This document shows positions 17,282 through 26,145 of a stretch of DNA of 64,000 nt, piece by piece. Position 1 is the first letter of the stretch. Each line of letters starts with the position of its first letter. Origin of the DNA: CALVGQ01 sp031551965 (GTDB lineage: Bacteria > Bacillota_I > Bacilli_A > Erysipelotrichales > Erysipelotrichaceae); assembly GCA_031551965.1 (NCBI GenBank), contig JAVBMW010000009.1, positions 62,001 to 126,000 of the forward strand. Direction: 5' to 3'. The translations under genes and the position numbers were made by a program. The notes beneath the pieces are model-generated. The model was given only the letters and a program-made list of their open reading frames with translations, searched no databases and was not told where the DNA came from.

Positions 17282-19480
17282 TTAATCATTTTCTATCTCA
17301 ACAGTTTTTAATCCGTAATAGATTTCCGCAATATCCCCAATGATCAGTGGACATAAGTTTGTCTGTGACTTATCGCCATTCCATGCATTTGGAATAACAC
17401 ATGCTACTGCAAGCACAGGATTATCTTTTGGAAAATAAGCGATCGTTGAGTTTGTAGGTGAATTGATTTCAATTTCTTTACCAGTCTTTGGATCAGTATA
17501 TAAGATTTTTTTATCATAAATATCTTTTGCTACAGTTTCGGCAGTACCAGTTTTGGCAGCAATTGTTGATGCATCATTCAGTGCCCCTTTACAAATTCCA
17601 TTTCGACCATAAACACATTCTTCAAATCCCATTTGGATTCGCTTAATGCTTGTTTTATTTTCGAGTTCTCCCAAGACTTTTATATGATTTTCATAGACCA
17701 CATTGTCTGTACCTGATTCAAATGCACGACTTACTAGTCGAGGTTGATATTTTGTACCACCATTTGCGATCGCACTAACGTATTGTGCAAGTTGCATTGG
17801 TGTATAGGTATCGTATTGTCCGATCGCATAGTCGAGAATATTACCACTATTATCCGCTTTACCTACAACTCCAACCGCTTCATTGGGAATATCGATCCCT
17901 GTTTTTACACCCAACCCAAATTGACTAAAGTAATTTCTCATTTTGGCATACGTTCCAGAAGCGACATATAGTGGACCATCATATCGATAAACCCCTCCTG
18001 CCATACGTATAACGGTTTGGATCATATAAATATTACTCGATTGAGCAATTGCCTGAATATCATCAATCAATCCTAAATCTTTCCAACTTGATTTAGTTGG
18101 AGAAGCTTGGATCTTCATTGGTGTGTCAAAAATCTTTTCTCCAGGTTTAATGACCCCTTCTGTTTGCCCTGCATACAATACAGCTCCTTTTACTACAGAA
18201 CCAACTACATAAGCATCAGTGTACGTTTTAACAGGATCTGAGATGATATCATTATCTTCATCACGATACACTGTTGACAAACTCAACACATCTCCATTGC
18301 TTGGGTCCATTACTACAACCGCAATTTTATTCATATAAAGACGTCGTGGATCATTTTCATATTGCATTAAATAATTCTTTAATAATTGATCGACTTGAGT
18401 TTGCATATTGATATCGATTGTTGTTTCAATATCATAACCAATACGTCCTGATTCAATGATCGTAGGAATTGCGACGCCATTTTCATCATAAGCATATTCA
18501 TATACTTTTCTTTCACCTGCCAGGATATCTTCATATTGTAATTCCAATCCTGATTTACCAACTTTTTCATTTCGGGAATAACCTAAGGCTAAATATTTAT
18601 CTAACCCATCCGATGGAATCCCTTGTTTAGAAGTTGTAACAGTACCAAATACGGCTTTTAATGTAGATTTATAAGGATATTGACGATCCCAGTCGATTTC
18701 GACATCAAACCCTGGATAGGATTCACTATGTTCAGTCAAATAGGCAATTTCTTCATTAGAAACATCACTCAAAATATTTTTTGTAAGCCCTGCAGTACCT
18801 GCAGACATTGATTGTTTAACTGACCAAGCTTTTCTTAGTTCTTCATCAAATACAGCTACATCGTCTTCAGTAATGCGTGCTAAACGTAAATAATATATAT
18901 CTGAACTAGTTAAATCTCCAGCTCTATTTTTTTGCCATTCTTCATCCGTTATCAACAAGCTATATTTCTTTTTCGCATCCTCAGAAAATAAGAACTCATA
19001 TTGAGTTAATTTAGATTCTTTGACCCAATTAGAAAAACTAGTTGTTTGACAAGCAATGTATAAATCTTTTAAATCTCTAAATCTTTGATCTGCAATCGAT
19101 ACATTAAAGTTTTGTCCAAAAGTATAAGCTAAAGCCCATTCCTTTTTATCAGTCATATTGGATGGTGCAAAATATGTAATATTCAATCGTTGACGATTAC
19201 CAACCAACACTTCACCATTACGATCCAGTATTTCTCCTCGAGGAGTTGTGACTGTTTGATTCTTTTTACTATAATTTTCTAGTTTTACTTTATATTCAGC
19301 ATTATGAACGATTTGGATAGAATATAAACGAATTAAAATAACTGTCATACAAAGACAAATAAGTGCCATAAAAATACGAAAACGAGTATTTACGATTTTG
19401 GTCAAGTCAAATGCTTGTTTTAAATATTCACTGCTACCAGTCCAACGAATTTTAGACTTATCTTTTTTTCTCAAATTCAT
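17282..19480 (-). CDS. Class B penicillin-binding protein (PBP2-type transpeptidase)
   Basis: A monofunctional peptidoglycan transpeptidase of 732 residues. A single TM anchor lies near residues 36-58, followed by the 'PRGEILDRNGE' dimerisation motif near 80. The transpeptidase domain has SVVK with the active Ser near 428, SSN near 482 and KTGTAE near 643. The start chosen is the ATG five bases after AAGGAG; longer forms from TTG or GTG are possible. The layout fits elongation-type PBP2 enzymes, but the exact class is not certain. The gene downstream encodes an extracytoplasmic membrane protein. Confidence 0.93.
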   Translation of the reverse strand: MNLRKKDKSKIRWTGSSEYLKQAFDLTKIVNTRFRIFMALICLCMTVILIRLYSIQIVHNAEYKVKLENYSKKNQTVTTPRGEILDRNGEVLVGNRQRLNITYFAPSNMTDKKEWALAYTFGQNFNVSIADQRFRDLKDLYIACQTTSFSNWVKESKLTQYEFLFSEDAKKKYSLLITDEEWQKNRAGDLTSSDIYYLRLARITEDDVAVFDEELRKAWSVKQSMSAGTAGLTKNILSDVSNEEIAYLTEHSESYPGFDVEIDWDRQYPYKSTLKAVFGTVTTSKQGIPSDGLDKYLALGYSRNEKVGKSGLELQYEDILAGERKVYEYAYDENGVAIPTIIESGRIGYDIETTIDINMQTQVDQLLKNYLMQYENDPRRLYMNKIAVVVMDPSNGDVLSLSTVYRDEDNDIISDPVKTYTDAYVVGSVVKGAVLYAGQTEGVIKPGEKIFDTPMKIQASPTKSSWKDLGLIDDIQAIAQSSNIYMIQTVIRMAGGVYRYDGPLYVASGTYAKMRNYFSQFGLGVKTGIDIPNEAVGVVGKADNSGNILDYAIGQYDTYTPMQLAQYVSAIANGGTKYQPRLVSRAFESGTDNVVYENHIKVLGELENKTSIKRIQMGFEECVYGRNGICKGALNDASTIAAKTGTAETVAKDIYDKKILYTDPKTGKEIEINSPTNSTIAYFPKDNPVLAVACVIPNAWNGDKSQTNLCPLIIGDIAEIYYGLKTVEIEND

Positions 19481-19558
19481 CAACACTCCTTAACTTCAAT
19501 ATTATACAACATTTGTTTCAACATACCAATCATTGTGTTTGTTTTTTATTGATTATGT

Positions 19559-19564
19559 TATAAT
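19559..19564 (+). promoter_or_regulatory. -10 box of ispG
   Basis: A perfect TATAAT on the plus strand, 18 bases before the ispG start codon; the GAGGTGA ribosome site lies between. No convincing -35 box is present at the usual distance. The region is divergent from the PBP gene. Confidence 0.5.
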
Positions 19565-19582
19565 AATTTTTGAGGTGAAATC

Positions 19583-20644
19583 ATGACAAAAAGAATAGAA
19601 ACTAGACCAGTTTTTGTAGGTCCTTATCAATTAGGTGGACTAAATCAATGCTTGATCCAATCCATGACAAACACAAAAACTAAAGATATTAACGCAACTA
19701 TCGCACAAATCAATGCTCTAGAAAAAGCAGGTTGTCAAATTGTCAGAATGGCAATTTTAGATGAAGAAGATGCTTTTGCTGTAAAAGAAATAAAGGCAAA
19801 AACAAATGTGCCATTAGTTGCGGATATTCATTTCAATCATCGCTTGGCACTGATCTGCATTGAAGGTGGAATCGATAAAATTCGTATTAACCCAGGTAAT
19901 ATTGGAGCACGTGAAAATGTTATTGCCGTTGTTGAAAAATGCAAAGAAAAAAATATACAGATTCGTATCTGTATCAATTCTGGATCACTTGAAAAAGAAT
20001 CTTTAGAGAAATATATTAAACCATGTCCAGAGGCAATGATCGAAAGCGCAAAAAAACATGTAGAAATTTTAGAAGAATGCGGTTTTTATGATATCGTTCT
20101 TTCATTTAAATCAAGTGATGTCATGCTTACTATTGACACCTATCGATTAGCTTCACAGATTTTTCCATATCCTCTTCACTTAGGTGTCACTGAAGCAGGA
20201 ACCTTTACTGCTAGCTCAATTAAATCAAGTGCAGCACTAGGAACACTACTTCATGATGGCATCGGTGACACAATCAGAGTATCTGTCAGTGCTGATCCGG
20301 TAGATGAAATCATTATTTGTAAGCAATTATTAAAATGTTTTGATTTAATAAATAAAGTTCCTTACCTTGTAAGCTGCCCAACTTGCGGTCGTATTCAATA
20401 TGATATGATTCCTATTGTGTTAGAAGTTGAACAATTCCTCAACACGATCAATGCAGATATCCATGTTGCAGTAATGGGTTGTCCAGTCAATGGCCCTCAG
20501 GAGGCGAGTCGCGCCGATATTGGCATTGCCGGAGGCAAAGACAGCGGTTTACTCTTTAAAAAAGGACAGCTCATTCGAACGGTCCCTCAAAATCAAATTG
20601 TAGAAGCATTAAAAGAAGAAATATTAAAAATGATTGAATCTTAG
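19583..20644 (+). CDS. ispG: 4-hydroxy-3-methylbut-2-en-1-yl diphosphate synthase (MEP pathway)
   Basis: A [4Fe-4S] enzyme converting MEcPP to HMBPP in the non-mevalonate isoprenoid pathway. The 353 residues have the TIM-barrel start 'TRPVFVGPYQLGG' and 'IQSMTNTKTKD', the 'KIRINPGNIG' strand, and the cluster Cys in 'SCPTCGR' and 'GCPVNGP'. It is the two-domain bacterial form. With ispH at 27.6 kb the last two steps of the pathway are in this window. It is one of few plus-strand genes and stands alone between divergent and convergent neighbours. Confidence 0.96.
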   Translation: MTKRIETRPVFVGPYQLGGLNQCLIQSMTNTKTKDINATIAQINALEKAGCQIVRMAILDEEDAFAVKEIKAKTNVPLVADIHFNHRLALICIEGGIDKIRINPGNIGARENVIAVVEKCKEKNIQIRICINSGSLEKESLEKYIKPCPEAMIESAKKHVEILEECGFYDIVLSFKSSDVMLTIDTYRLASQIFPYPLHLGVTEAGTFTASSIKSSAALGTLLHDGIGDTIRVSVSADPVDEIIICKQLLKCFDLINKVPYLVSCPTCGRIQYDMIPIVLEVEQFLNTINADIHVAVMGCPVNGPQEASRADIGIAGGKDSGLLFKKGQLIRTVPQNQIVEALKEEILKMIES

Positions 20645-20669
20645 AAACGAGTGAGCAACTCGTTTTTTT
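20645..20669 (+). terminator. Terminator after ispG
   Basis: Stem AAACGAG/CTCGTTT with a seven-base loop and a run of seven T on the plus strand, directly after the ispG TAG. It also separates ispG from the convergent gene. Confidence 0.85.
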
Positions 20670-20670
20670 C

Positions 20671-21078
20671 TTATCCATACCCTGCCGTTTTTAATTTCCA
20701 TTTACCATTTCCTATACGACATAATATCCATTGCCAATCTACATAAGTAGTATTGGGTTTAAAGCTTCCTTCTGCACGACTTCCAACATAAAAACTTGAT
20801 GTCAAAATTATAGCTTGATCTGCGCCAAACTCTTCGGCCCAACCAGGCGAGCTATTCCCTTCATAAACTAAATCAATCAACGTACAATCTTTAAACCCAA
20901 ATTTAAAATGATTAACTACAACATCCATTGCTTCATTTATTTCTTTTTCGCTATAAATACCAGTTGATTTAATTGTTCGTTGGACATTGTTTGTATTCCC
21001 AAAATTCAAAATAAATACAACATACAAAAAGACGAAAATACCACCAATTGCGATCAATTTTTGAAATGTTTTTTTCAT
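20671..21078 (-). CDS. Small secreted or membrane-anchored protein of unknown function
   Basis: A 135-residue protein with an N-terminal hydrophobic segment (about residues 9-25) that may be a signal peptide or an anchor. The extracytoplasmic part ends in a conserved-looking 'WQWILCRIGNGKWKL' and 'GYG' tail. I do not recognise the family with certainty. The ATG chosen gives the MKKTF start; an ATG 33 bases upstream is also in frame but has no better ribosome site. It lies downstream of the ApbE-like gene's convergent side and ends next to the ispG terminator. Confidence 0.65.
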   Translation of the reverse strand: MKKTFQKLIAIGGIFVFLYVVFILNFGNTNNVQRTIKSTGIYSEKEINEAMDVVVNHFKFGFKDCTLIDLVYEGNSSPGWAEEFGADQAIILTSSFYVGSRAEGSFKPNTTYVDWQWILCRIGNGKWKLKTAGYG

Positions 21079-21163
21079 GTCTTTTACCCCACTACTCTTG
21101 TAATATAACATTCATTTCTAAAATTAATATACTCATAAAGATTAAGAAAATCTTAAGTTGAAT

Positions 21164-22612
21164 TTATGGATTTAAGGTTAATGATCTTTCACGCAAATTA
21201 TTTGTCATATAAAGGTAATAAATATCTTGTTTGTAACCAGTTGTTTTGAGTCGGATCGTTCCTTCAATTTCACCTTGGTCTTCATCAAATACCCAAACAA
21301 CACCAAGATCAAATCCTTCATCAGTCAATTCATTAAACTTCATTAGTCCTTCTTCAAAACTCGCTAAACTAAAGTATGATGACAACAAATCACCATAAGT
21401 TGAATTTTCAACAAATATTGTTACTGAACGAACATGATCAAAAGGCATCAAAGTATAGGGATTGATCAAATGATGTAGCTTTACTTCTTCATCACTATCA
21501 TTAAGTGCATAATAATATCGTTCATAATCACCACTTGTAACTGCCGAAGTCATCATTTCAAGTCTAAATGCATCCAATGAATTTTCTGTATCCTCAAATA
21601 ATTTTTTTATTGGTTCATTTATACCTACATTCCATCTGGTCCCATCTGGTTTGTTTCCCAATAACTTTATATTCCCGCCACCATTGATCAGTCCATATTT
21701 TAAACCATTTTCTAATAATATTGCACCAATCTTTTCAACCGCAAAACCCTTCGCAACTGAACCAACATCAAGTGATGCATTTTCATTAGTTATGAAAACG
21801 GTTGAATTTTCTTCATCAATTAGAACATAGTCCCATCCTGTAAATACTTTAGTAGCTTCTAAAAGTGATTTTTCAGGCACTCTACCATATTCATTAAAAC
21901 TATTTAACTCTTCTCCTTCTTCACGATAGTCATGCCATATTTCTAAAACTGCACCCATTGAAATATCAACATATCCATCAGTCTTTTCATACCATTCTCT
22001 TGAAGTCAGCAGCAATTCAATCAAAACTGGATCTACTTTCACAGGCGCAATACCGGCTTGATCATTGATTGTTTTAACATTGTTGATTCCTTCATAACTA
22101 TTATATTTATCAAATAATTGATTGTAGTGATATACATATCCTTCAAAAATTGAATAAAAACTATCAAATTCTTCTTTAGTTAGAGTATAAGCTTGAAGTG
22201 TCATTTTTGTACTAAAAGTACTTGCAGTAGATCTACTATATTTACTATATTCGCCTTTAACACTACTTCTACTAGAACCTGATACACTCACATTATTTGG
22301 TACACATACAATTGGAAATAAAGAATCGAGTGATACCCATCCTAAATTACTACAATTGTGATTAGGACAAGTTTCATTGATTATATGCCATTTCCCATCT
22401 TTAACTTCAAGTTCCATATGACCATAACTTCCTTCAAAACTATAAGTTTTATCTTCACTAATATCAAATTCAAAAAGTACTTCACCTTCTAAATATACAG
22501 TTCCGATCAATTGTTCACCTTTGTTAGTATTTGAAAAGATTTTCATACCTAAAAACATCAAAGCTGCAATTACAAATACAATTCCAATAAAAAACCAATC
22601 TCTTTTTTTCAC
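21164..22612 (-). CDS. NusG_II-ApbE fusion: membrane-anchored FAD:protein FMN transferase
   Basis: A 482-residue protein. An N-terminal TM anchor (residues 6-24) is followed by a NusG domain II-like module (about 35-105) with 'IINETCPNHNCSNLGWV' and then by a complete ApbE domain. ApbE features are 'FDKYNSY', 'DVGSVAKGFAVEKI', 'LINGGGNIKLLG' and the C-terminal 'HLINPYTLMP'. ApbE attaches FMN covalently to Thr residues of extracytoplasmic proteins. NusG_II and ApbE are known to be combined in extracytosolic flavinylation and electron-transfer loci of Bacillota. No obvious flavinylation target is adjacent, so the acceptor is unknown. The GTG chosen has AGGTG six bases upstream. Confidence 0.88.
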   Translation of the reverse strand: MKKRDWFFIGIVFVIAALMFLGMKIFSNTNKGEQLIGTVYLEGEVLFEFDISEDKTYSFEGSYGHMELEVKDGKWHIINETCPNHNCSNLGWVSLDSLFPIVCVPNNVSVSGSSRSSVKGEYSKYSRSTASTFSTKMTLQAYTLTKEEFDSFYSIFEGYVYHYNQLFDKYNSYEGINNVKTINDQAGIAPVKVDPVLIELLLTSREWYEKTDGYVDISMGAVLEIWHDYREEGEELNSFNEYGRVPEKSLLEATKVFTGWDYVLIDEENSTVFITNENASLDVGSVAKGFAVEKIGAILLENGLKYGLINGGGNIKLLGNKPDGTRWNVGINEPIKKLFEDTENSLDAFRLEMMTSAVTSGDYERYYYALNDSDEEVKLHHLINPYTLMPFDHVRSVTIFVENSTYGDLLSSYFSLASFEEGLMKFNELTDEGFDLGVVWVFDEDQGEIEGTIRLKTTGYKQDIYYLYMTNNLRERSLTLNP

Positions 22613-22665
22613 TTTAATCACCTACAACATTCTACAACAAAATCAACAGACGTACAAACAGCAAA

Positions 22666-22689
22666 ATAGAATAGCTCTCGCTATCCTAT
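22666..22689 (-). terminator. Terminator after the PAS-GGDEF reading frame
   Basis: A ten-base-pair stem (one G-U) with a GAGA tetraloop overlaps the stop of the GGDEF frame, followed by TTTTG on the minus strand. Its survival shows that the GGDEF part still belongs to a defined transcription unit. Confidence 0.75.
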
Positions 22690-23573
22690 TTTTTTTCGAA
22701 AAATTTTACACCATTTTTACCACTCGATTTCACTGAATACATTGCATGATCTGCACGAATTACCGCTTCCTTGTATTTTTCGCCTTTATGTAGCTCCGCT
22801 ATTCCACAAGAAACAGTAACATTAAATTTCTTTTGATCATTGATCACAATCGTTTGTTCAGCAATCAATTGAAGCACGTGTTCCATTTTTTTCTTTACTT
22901 CAAGTTCATTTTCGCCAATCATCGTAATTAAGAATTCTTCCCCACCCCATCGAGACACCAAACCTGTCGGTAAATTCTCGATTAATAGCTGTGCAATATT
23001 CATTAATACTGTATCTCCGATGTCATGACCATAACTATCATTAATCTTTTTAAAATCATCAACATCGATCATCATCACATACCAATGCTCATCCTTAATC
23101 GAATTCGCAATGATTTCCAACTCTGCATTCATTGCCCTTCTTGTAAGCAAACTGGATAATGAATCAACAAAAGCTAATGAACGCAACTCATCTTCAACAT
23201 GTTTTTCAGCTGTAATATCTAGGAAAAATATCATAAACTCTTCATCATTGATTCGATGCACATAAGTTTTAATAAATAATGGATCACCTCCAGATGGATT
23301 ATCAACTGGGTGTTGAGATTCAATATAAGGTATATTTTTCTCCTTCATTTCTTTTAACATTCTTTGATAAACATCCATGTCATATAAATAATTTGGCATC
23401 AATTTATGAATATATTCAACAGTAGGCTCTTGTTGAGTCCAACTTCTAAAAATCGGATAATTTCCTTTACTACTGAATTGCTTTGTTTTAATATTCCCCC
23501 AAATCAAATCAACATTGTTTTGTGAATTTAGAACTTGTGAAATTTGTTTATCATAAGTACTAAATTTTTTTAA
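22686..23573 (-). pseudogene. PAS-GGDEF half of an interrupted sensor diguanylate cyclase
   Basis: This is the cytosolic output half of a larger sensor. Reading continues in the same frame through 22 sense codons after the TAA at 23576-23574 into a PAS-like region and a GGDEF domain. The active-site motif is GGEEF, so a c-di-GMP synthase; no RxxD inhibition site is seen five residues before it. The domain ends normally with 'RADHAMYSVKSSGKNGV'. The only in-frame candidate start is a TTG at 23507-23505 without a ribosome-binding site, so independent translation looks unlikely. Apart from the single nonsense codon the frame is intact, meaning either a very recent mutation, suppression, or a sequence error. 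Confidence 0.8.
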
Positions 23574-25217
23574 TTATTTTTGTAGCACTAATAACAAAAT
23601 CACTAACAATACCGAAAACATTCCAATTATCTGTAAAATCGATTGTTGTGATTGCTCAACTTTATTTTGAACTTGCATCAATTCATATTTATTACTTCTG
23701 GATTGTAAAGAAACACTTAAATTGGATTCTGGATAAATAAGTTTTTGTAACATAATCGAAAGATTCATCAATTCATTGAAACTTTCATTTTTAACATTAT
23801 AAATAATATGAATCTTTGCAGGAATTGTCAACGTACCAAATTGAACTAAAGAATAGTCTTTTAAAATCATATAGTTGTAATCTACAGCCATTTCACTGAC
23901 AAAAATCGCATCGACTTCATTAGTCTTAACATCTTCAAGCAATTCAGAACGATTATTACAAATTAGCACTTCATGACCAGTAAAAGTTTTCCAATTAACA
24001 TACTTATCTTTAAATAGTTGTGTAGTTTCAACCTGCATATTAAATTGATCAATTTCATCATTTCTATTTTTATACAAGTATACATTATCTGTCATGATTA
24101 CAGATGACAAACTTATTTTTTCGTTTTTCATGTAATCACTATTAAAATAAATTCCCGAAGCTCCATCTAAATCGCCATTTTCAATCATTTCCATTGCATT
24201 ATTTAATCCCATCGGATTAGAATCTAAGTCTAAAAATTGTATGTTTTTTCCAGTAAGTTCATAAAAAACTTTATTGATTTCAACTTGTCTTCCTTTGATC
24301 TCACCATTTTCTTTATAACATAATGGATATAGAATCAAACTATCATAAAAATAATAATCGCCTTCATGTTTTTGAACATCTTTAATTTGATAAGCGAAAT
24401 GCTTAGTAGCTAACTTAAATATATTGTCATCTTTATCATTTGTGATCGTATTCAATAAATCATTTCCATTTGCACTACTCAAATATCGATTGATAATCTC
24501 AATAAGTGGTTTTAATTTTTCTTTTTTTGCGAACATTACTTGTTCAATAATTACACTTTCAATTCTCATCTCATAATTAATAGATGGGTGTTTAATCAGC
24601 TCACCAAAAACATTCAATGCAGAAATAACACAATCTATTTCATTATTCTCTAAAGCAGTAAACATTTCATCAAAAGATTCATAATATACTACTTCTCCAT
24701 GAGGATACAAATATTCATCAATTCGATTACTCAAAGTAGAATTTGTAGTTAAACCTATTTTTGCATGATTTAAATTTATAAGCTCATCAAGTCTTGCATC
24801 ATTACGTGTAAAAATCTCCATGTAGGCACGATTTAATGATGTAGTAGAAAAATACTTTTCTTCTCTTTCACGATTTGAACCAGCAAGACCTAAAAGATCA
24901 ACTTCTTCATTATCAAGCAAATTAAAACTTTCTTCCCAAGTAGGTAAAATCGTTTCAACTTGAATACCCCATTGATTTAATAATTTAATCAAGGGTTCCA
25001 ACATACCTGCCTGTTCATTGTTGATGTCTTTGAAACTAGTCATTTCACTAGTAACAGCTAAAATCAAAGTTTCATCTTTCAGTGTATTTAAATAATTCAA
25101 TTCTTCTTCAGTTAAGGTAAAATTATCAGAGTTTAATTGGGCATGGATCTGTGGAAAATTGGAAAAAAAGCAAAGAAGCACAAGAAGCAGTGTTAACAAA
25201 CGTTTCATATCAATCAT
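23574..25217 (-). CDS. Periplasmic-type solute-binding sensor domains of an interrupted diguanylate cyclase
   Basis: A 547-residue protein: a signal peptide (about residues 1-27), then two SBP_bac_3-like solute-binding modules (about 40-270 and 285-500), a coiled linker and one TM helix at about 525-545. The stop TAA follows the TM immediately. Sensors with this layout normally continue into PAS and GGDEF domains, and the downstream frame encodes exactly that. As it stands the product would be a membrane-anchored binding protein with no output domain. An ATG at codon 4 is an alternative start. Ligand unknown. Confidence 0.82.
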   Translation of the reverse strand: MIDMKRLLTLLLVLLCFFSNFPQIHAQLNSDNFTLTEEELNYLNTLKDETLILAVTSEMTSFKDINNEQAGMLEPLIKLLNQWGIQVETILPTWEESFNLLDNEEVDLLGLAGSNREREEKYFSTTSLNRAYMEIFTRNDARLDELINLNHAKIGLTTNSTLSNRIDEYLYPHGEVVYYESFDEMFTALENNEIDCVISALNVFGELIKHPSINYEMRIESVIIEQVMFAKKEKLKPLIEIINRYLSSANGNDLLNTITNDKDDNIFKLATKHFAYQIKDVQKHEGDYYFYDSLILYPLCYKENGEIKGRQVEINKVFYELTGKNIQFLDLDSNPMGLNNAMEMIENGDLDGASGIYFNSDYMKNEKISLSSVIMTDNVYLYKNRNDEIDQFNMQVETTQLFKDKYVNWKTFTGHEVLICNNRSELLEDVKTNEVDAIFVSEMAVDYNYMILKDYSLVQFGTLTIPAKIHIIYNVKNESFNELMNLSIMLQKLIYPESNLSVSLQSRSNKYELMQVQNKVEQSQQSILQIIGMFSVLLVILLLVLQK

Positions 25218-25273
25218 TCCAATCCATCATTTATCTGATAATTAATTATAACACATATATAACTTTTCAAACA

Positions 25274-25300
25274 ATAAAAACGGTGCATATTTGCACCATT
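25274..25300 (-). terminator. Terminator after nfo
   Basis: Stem GGTGCA/TGCACC with an A/T tetraloop, then GTTTTTATTG on the minus strand, abutting the nfo stop codon. Confidence 0.8.
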
Positions 25301-26145
25301 TATTTGCAATTCCGCAACTTTTCTATCTCTTCTTTATATGGAGCCTGATCATTTATCCATGGTGTTTCTAATATTTTTACAATATTTTCCAATTTTGGAT
25401 GATGTACGACTCCTGCTAAATTACTTAACCCAATAAATCCATTGCCGATATTTTCATGTCTGTCTTTGTGTGCTCCTTGCAAATTCTTAGAATCGTTAAT
25501 ATGAAGTACCTTTAGACGATCCAAACCTAATATTCGATCAAATTCATTTAATATATTATCAAAATCACTCAAATCATAACCTGCATCATGAATATGACAC
25601 GTATCCATACATATACCTAAAAATTCATTAAGTTTTACACCTTCAATAATTTGTTGAAGCTGTTCAAAAGTAAAACCAACTTCACTTCCTTTACCAGCCA
25701 TTGTTTCCAAACAAATAATAACATTTTGATCATTGTTAATAACTTGATTCAAACCTTTTATAACTTGATCTATTCCTGTTTGCAATGTTGCAGTTGAAAA
25801 AGAACCAGGATGCAACACTAAATATTTTGCACCTATAGCTTCAACTCGTTCAATTTCATTCTTCAAAAAATCAACTGAAAAATCAAAAGTATTTAAATTT
25901 ACTGAATTCGCTAAGTTGATTATGTAAGGAGCATGTATAATCAAATTATCTAATGGAATAAGGTTTTCATTCAATAATACTTGAGCTTCAGCAACATGTA
26001 AATCTTCAATAGGTCGCCTTTTTGAGTTTTGAGGAGCACCAGTATAGATCATCAAAGCATTTGCATTATAGCTTAGAGCTTCTAATACTGAGCCTTCAAT
26101 AAACTTCGGAGCACTCATTGAACAATGTGAACCAATTTTAATCAT
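25300..26145 (-). CDS. nfo: Endonuclease IV (AP endonuclease)
   Basis: A zinc-dependent AP endonuclease of the base-excision repair pathway, 281 residues as usual. The signature blocks are 'GSHCSMSAP' at the N-terminus, 'LVLHPGSF', 'LETMAGKGSEVG', 'CMDTCHIHDAGYD' and 'LHINDSKNLQGAHKDRHENIGNG'-like C-terminal metal ligands. It overlaps the helicase stop by four bases (ATGA), so it is translationally coupled to it; the same helicase-nfo pairing is found in Bacillus. Confidence 0.96.
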   Translation of the reverse strand: MIKIGSHCSMSAPKFIEGSVLEALSYNANALMIYTGAPQNSKRRPIEDLHVAEAQVLLNENLIPLDNLIIHAPYIINLANSVNLNTFDFSVDFLKNEIERVEAIGAKYLVLHPGSFSTATLQTGIDQVIKGLNQVINNDQNVIICLETMAGKGSEVGFTFEQLQQIIEGVKLNEFLGICMDTCHIHDAGYDLSDFDNILNEFDRILGLDRLKVLHINDSKNLQGAHKDRHENIGNGFIGLSNLAGVVHHPKLENIVKILETPWINDQAPYKEEIEKLRNCK

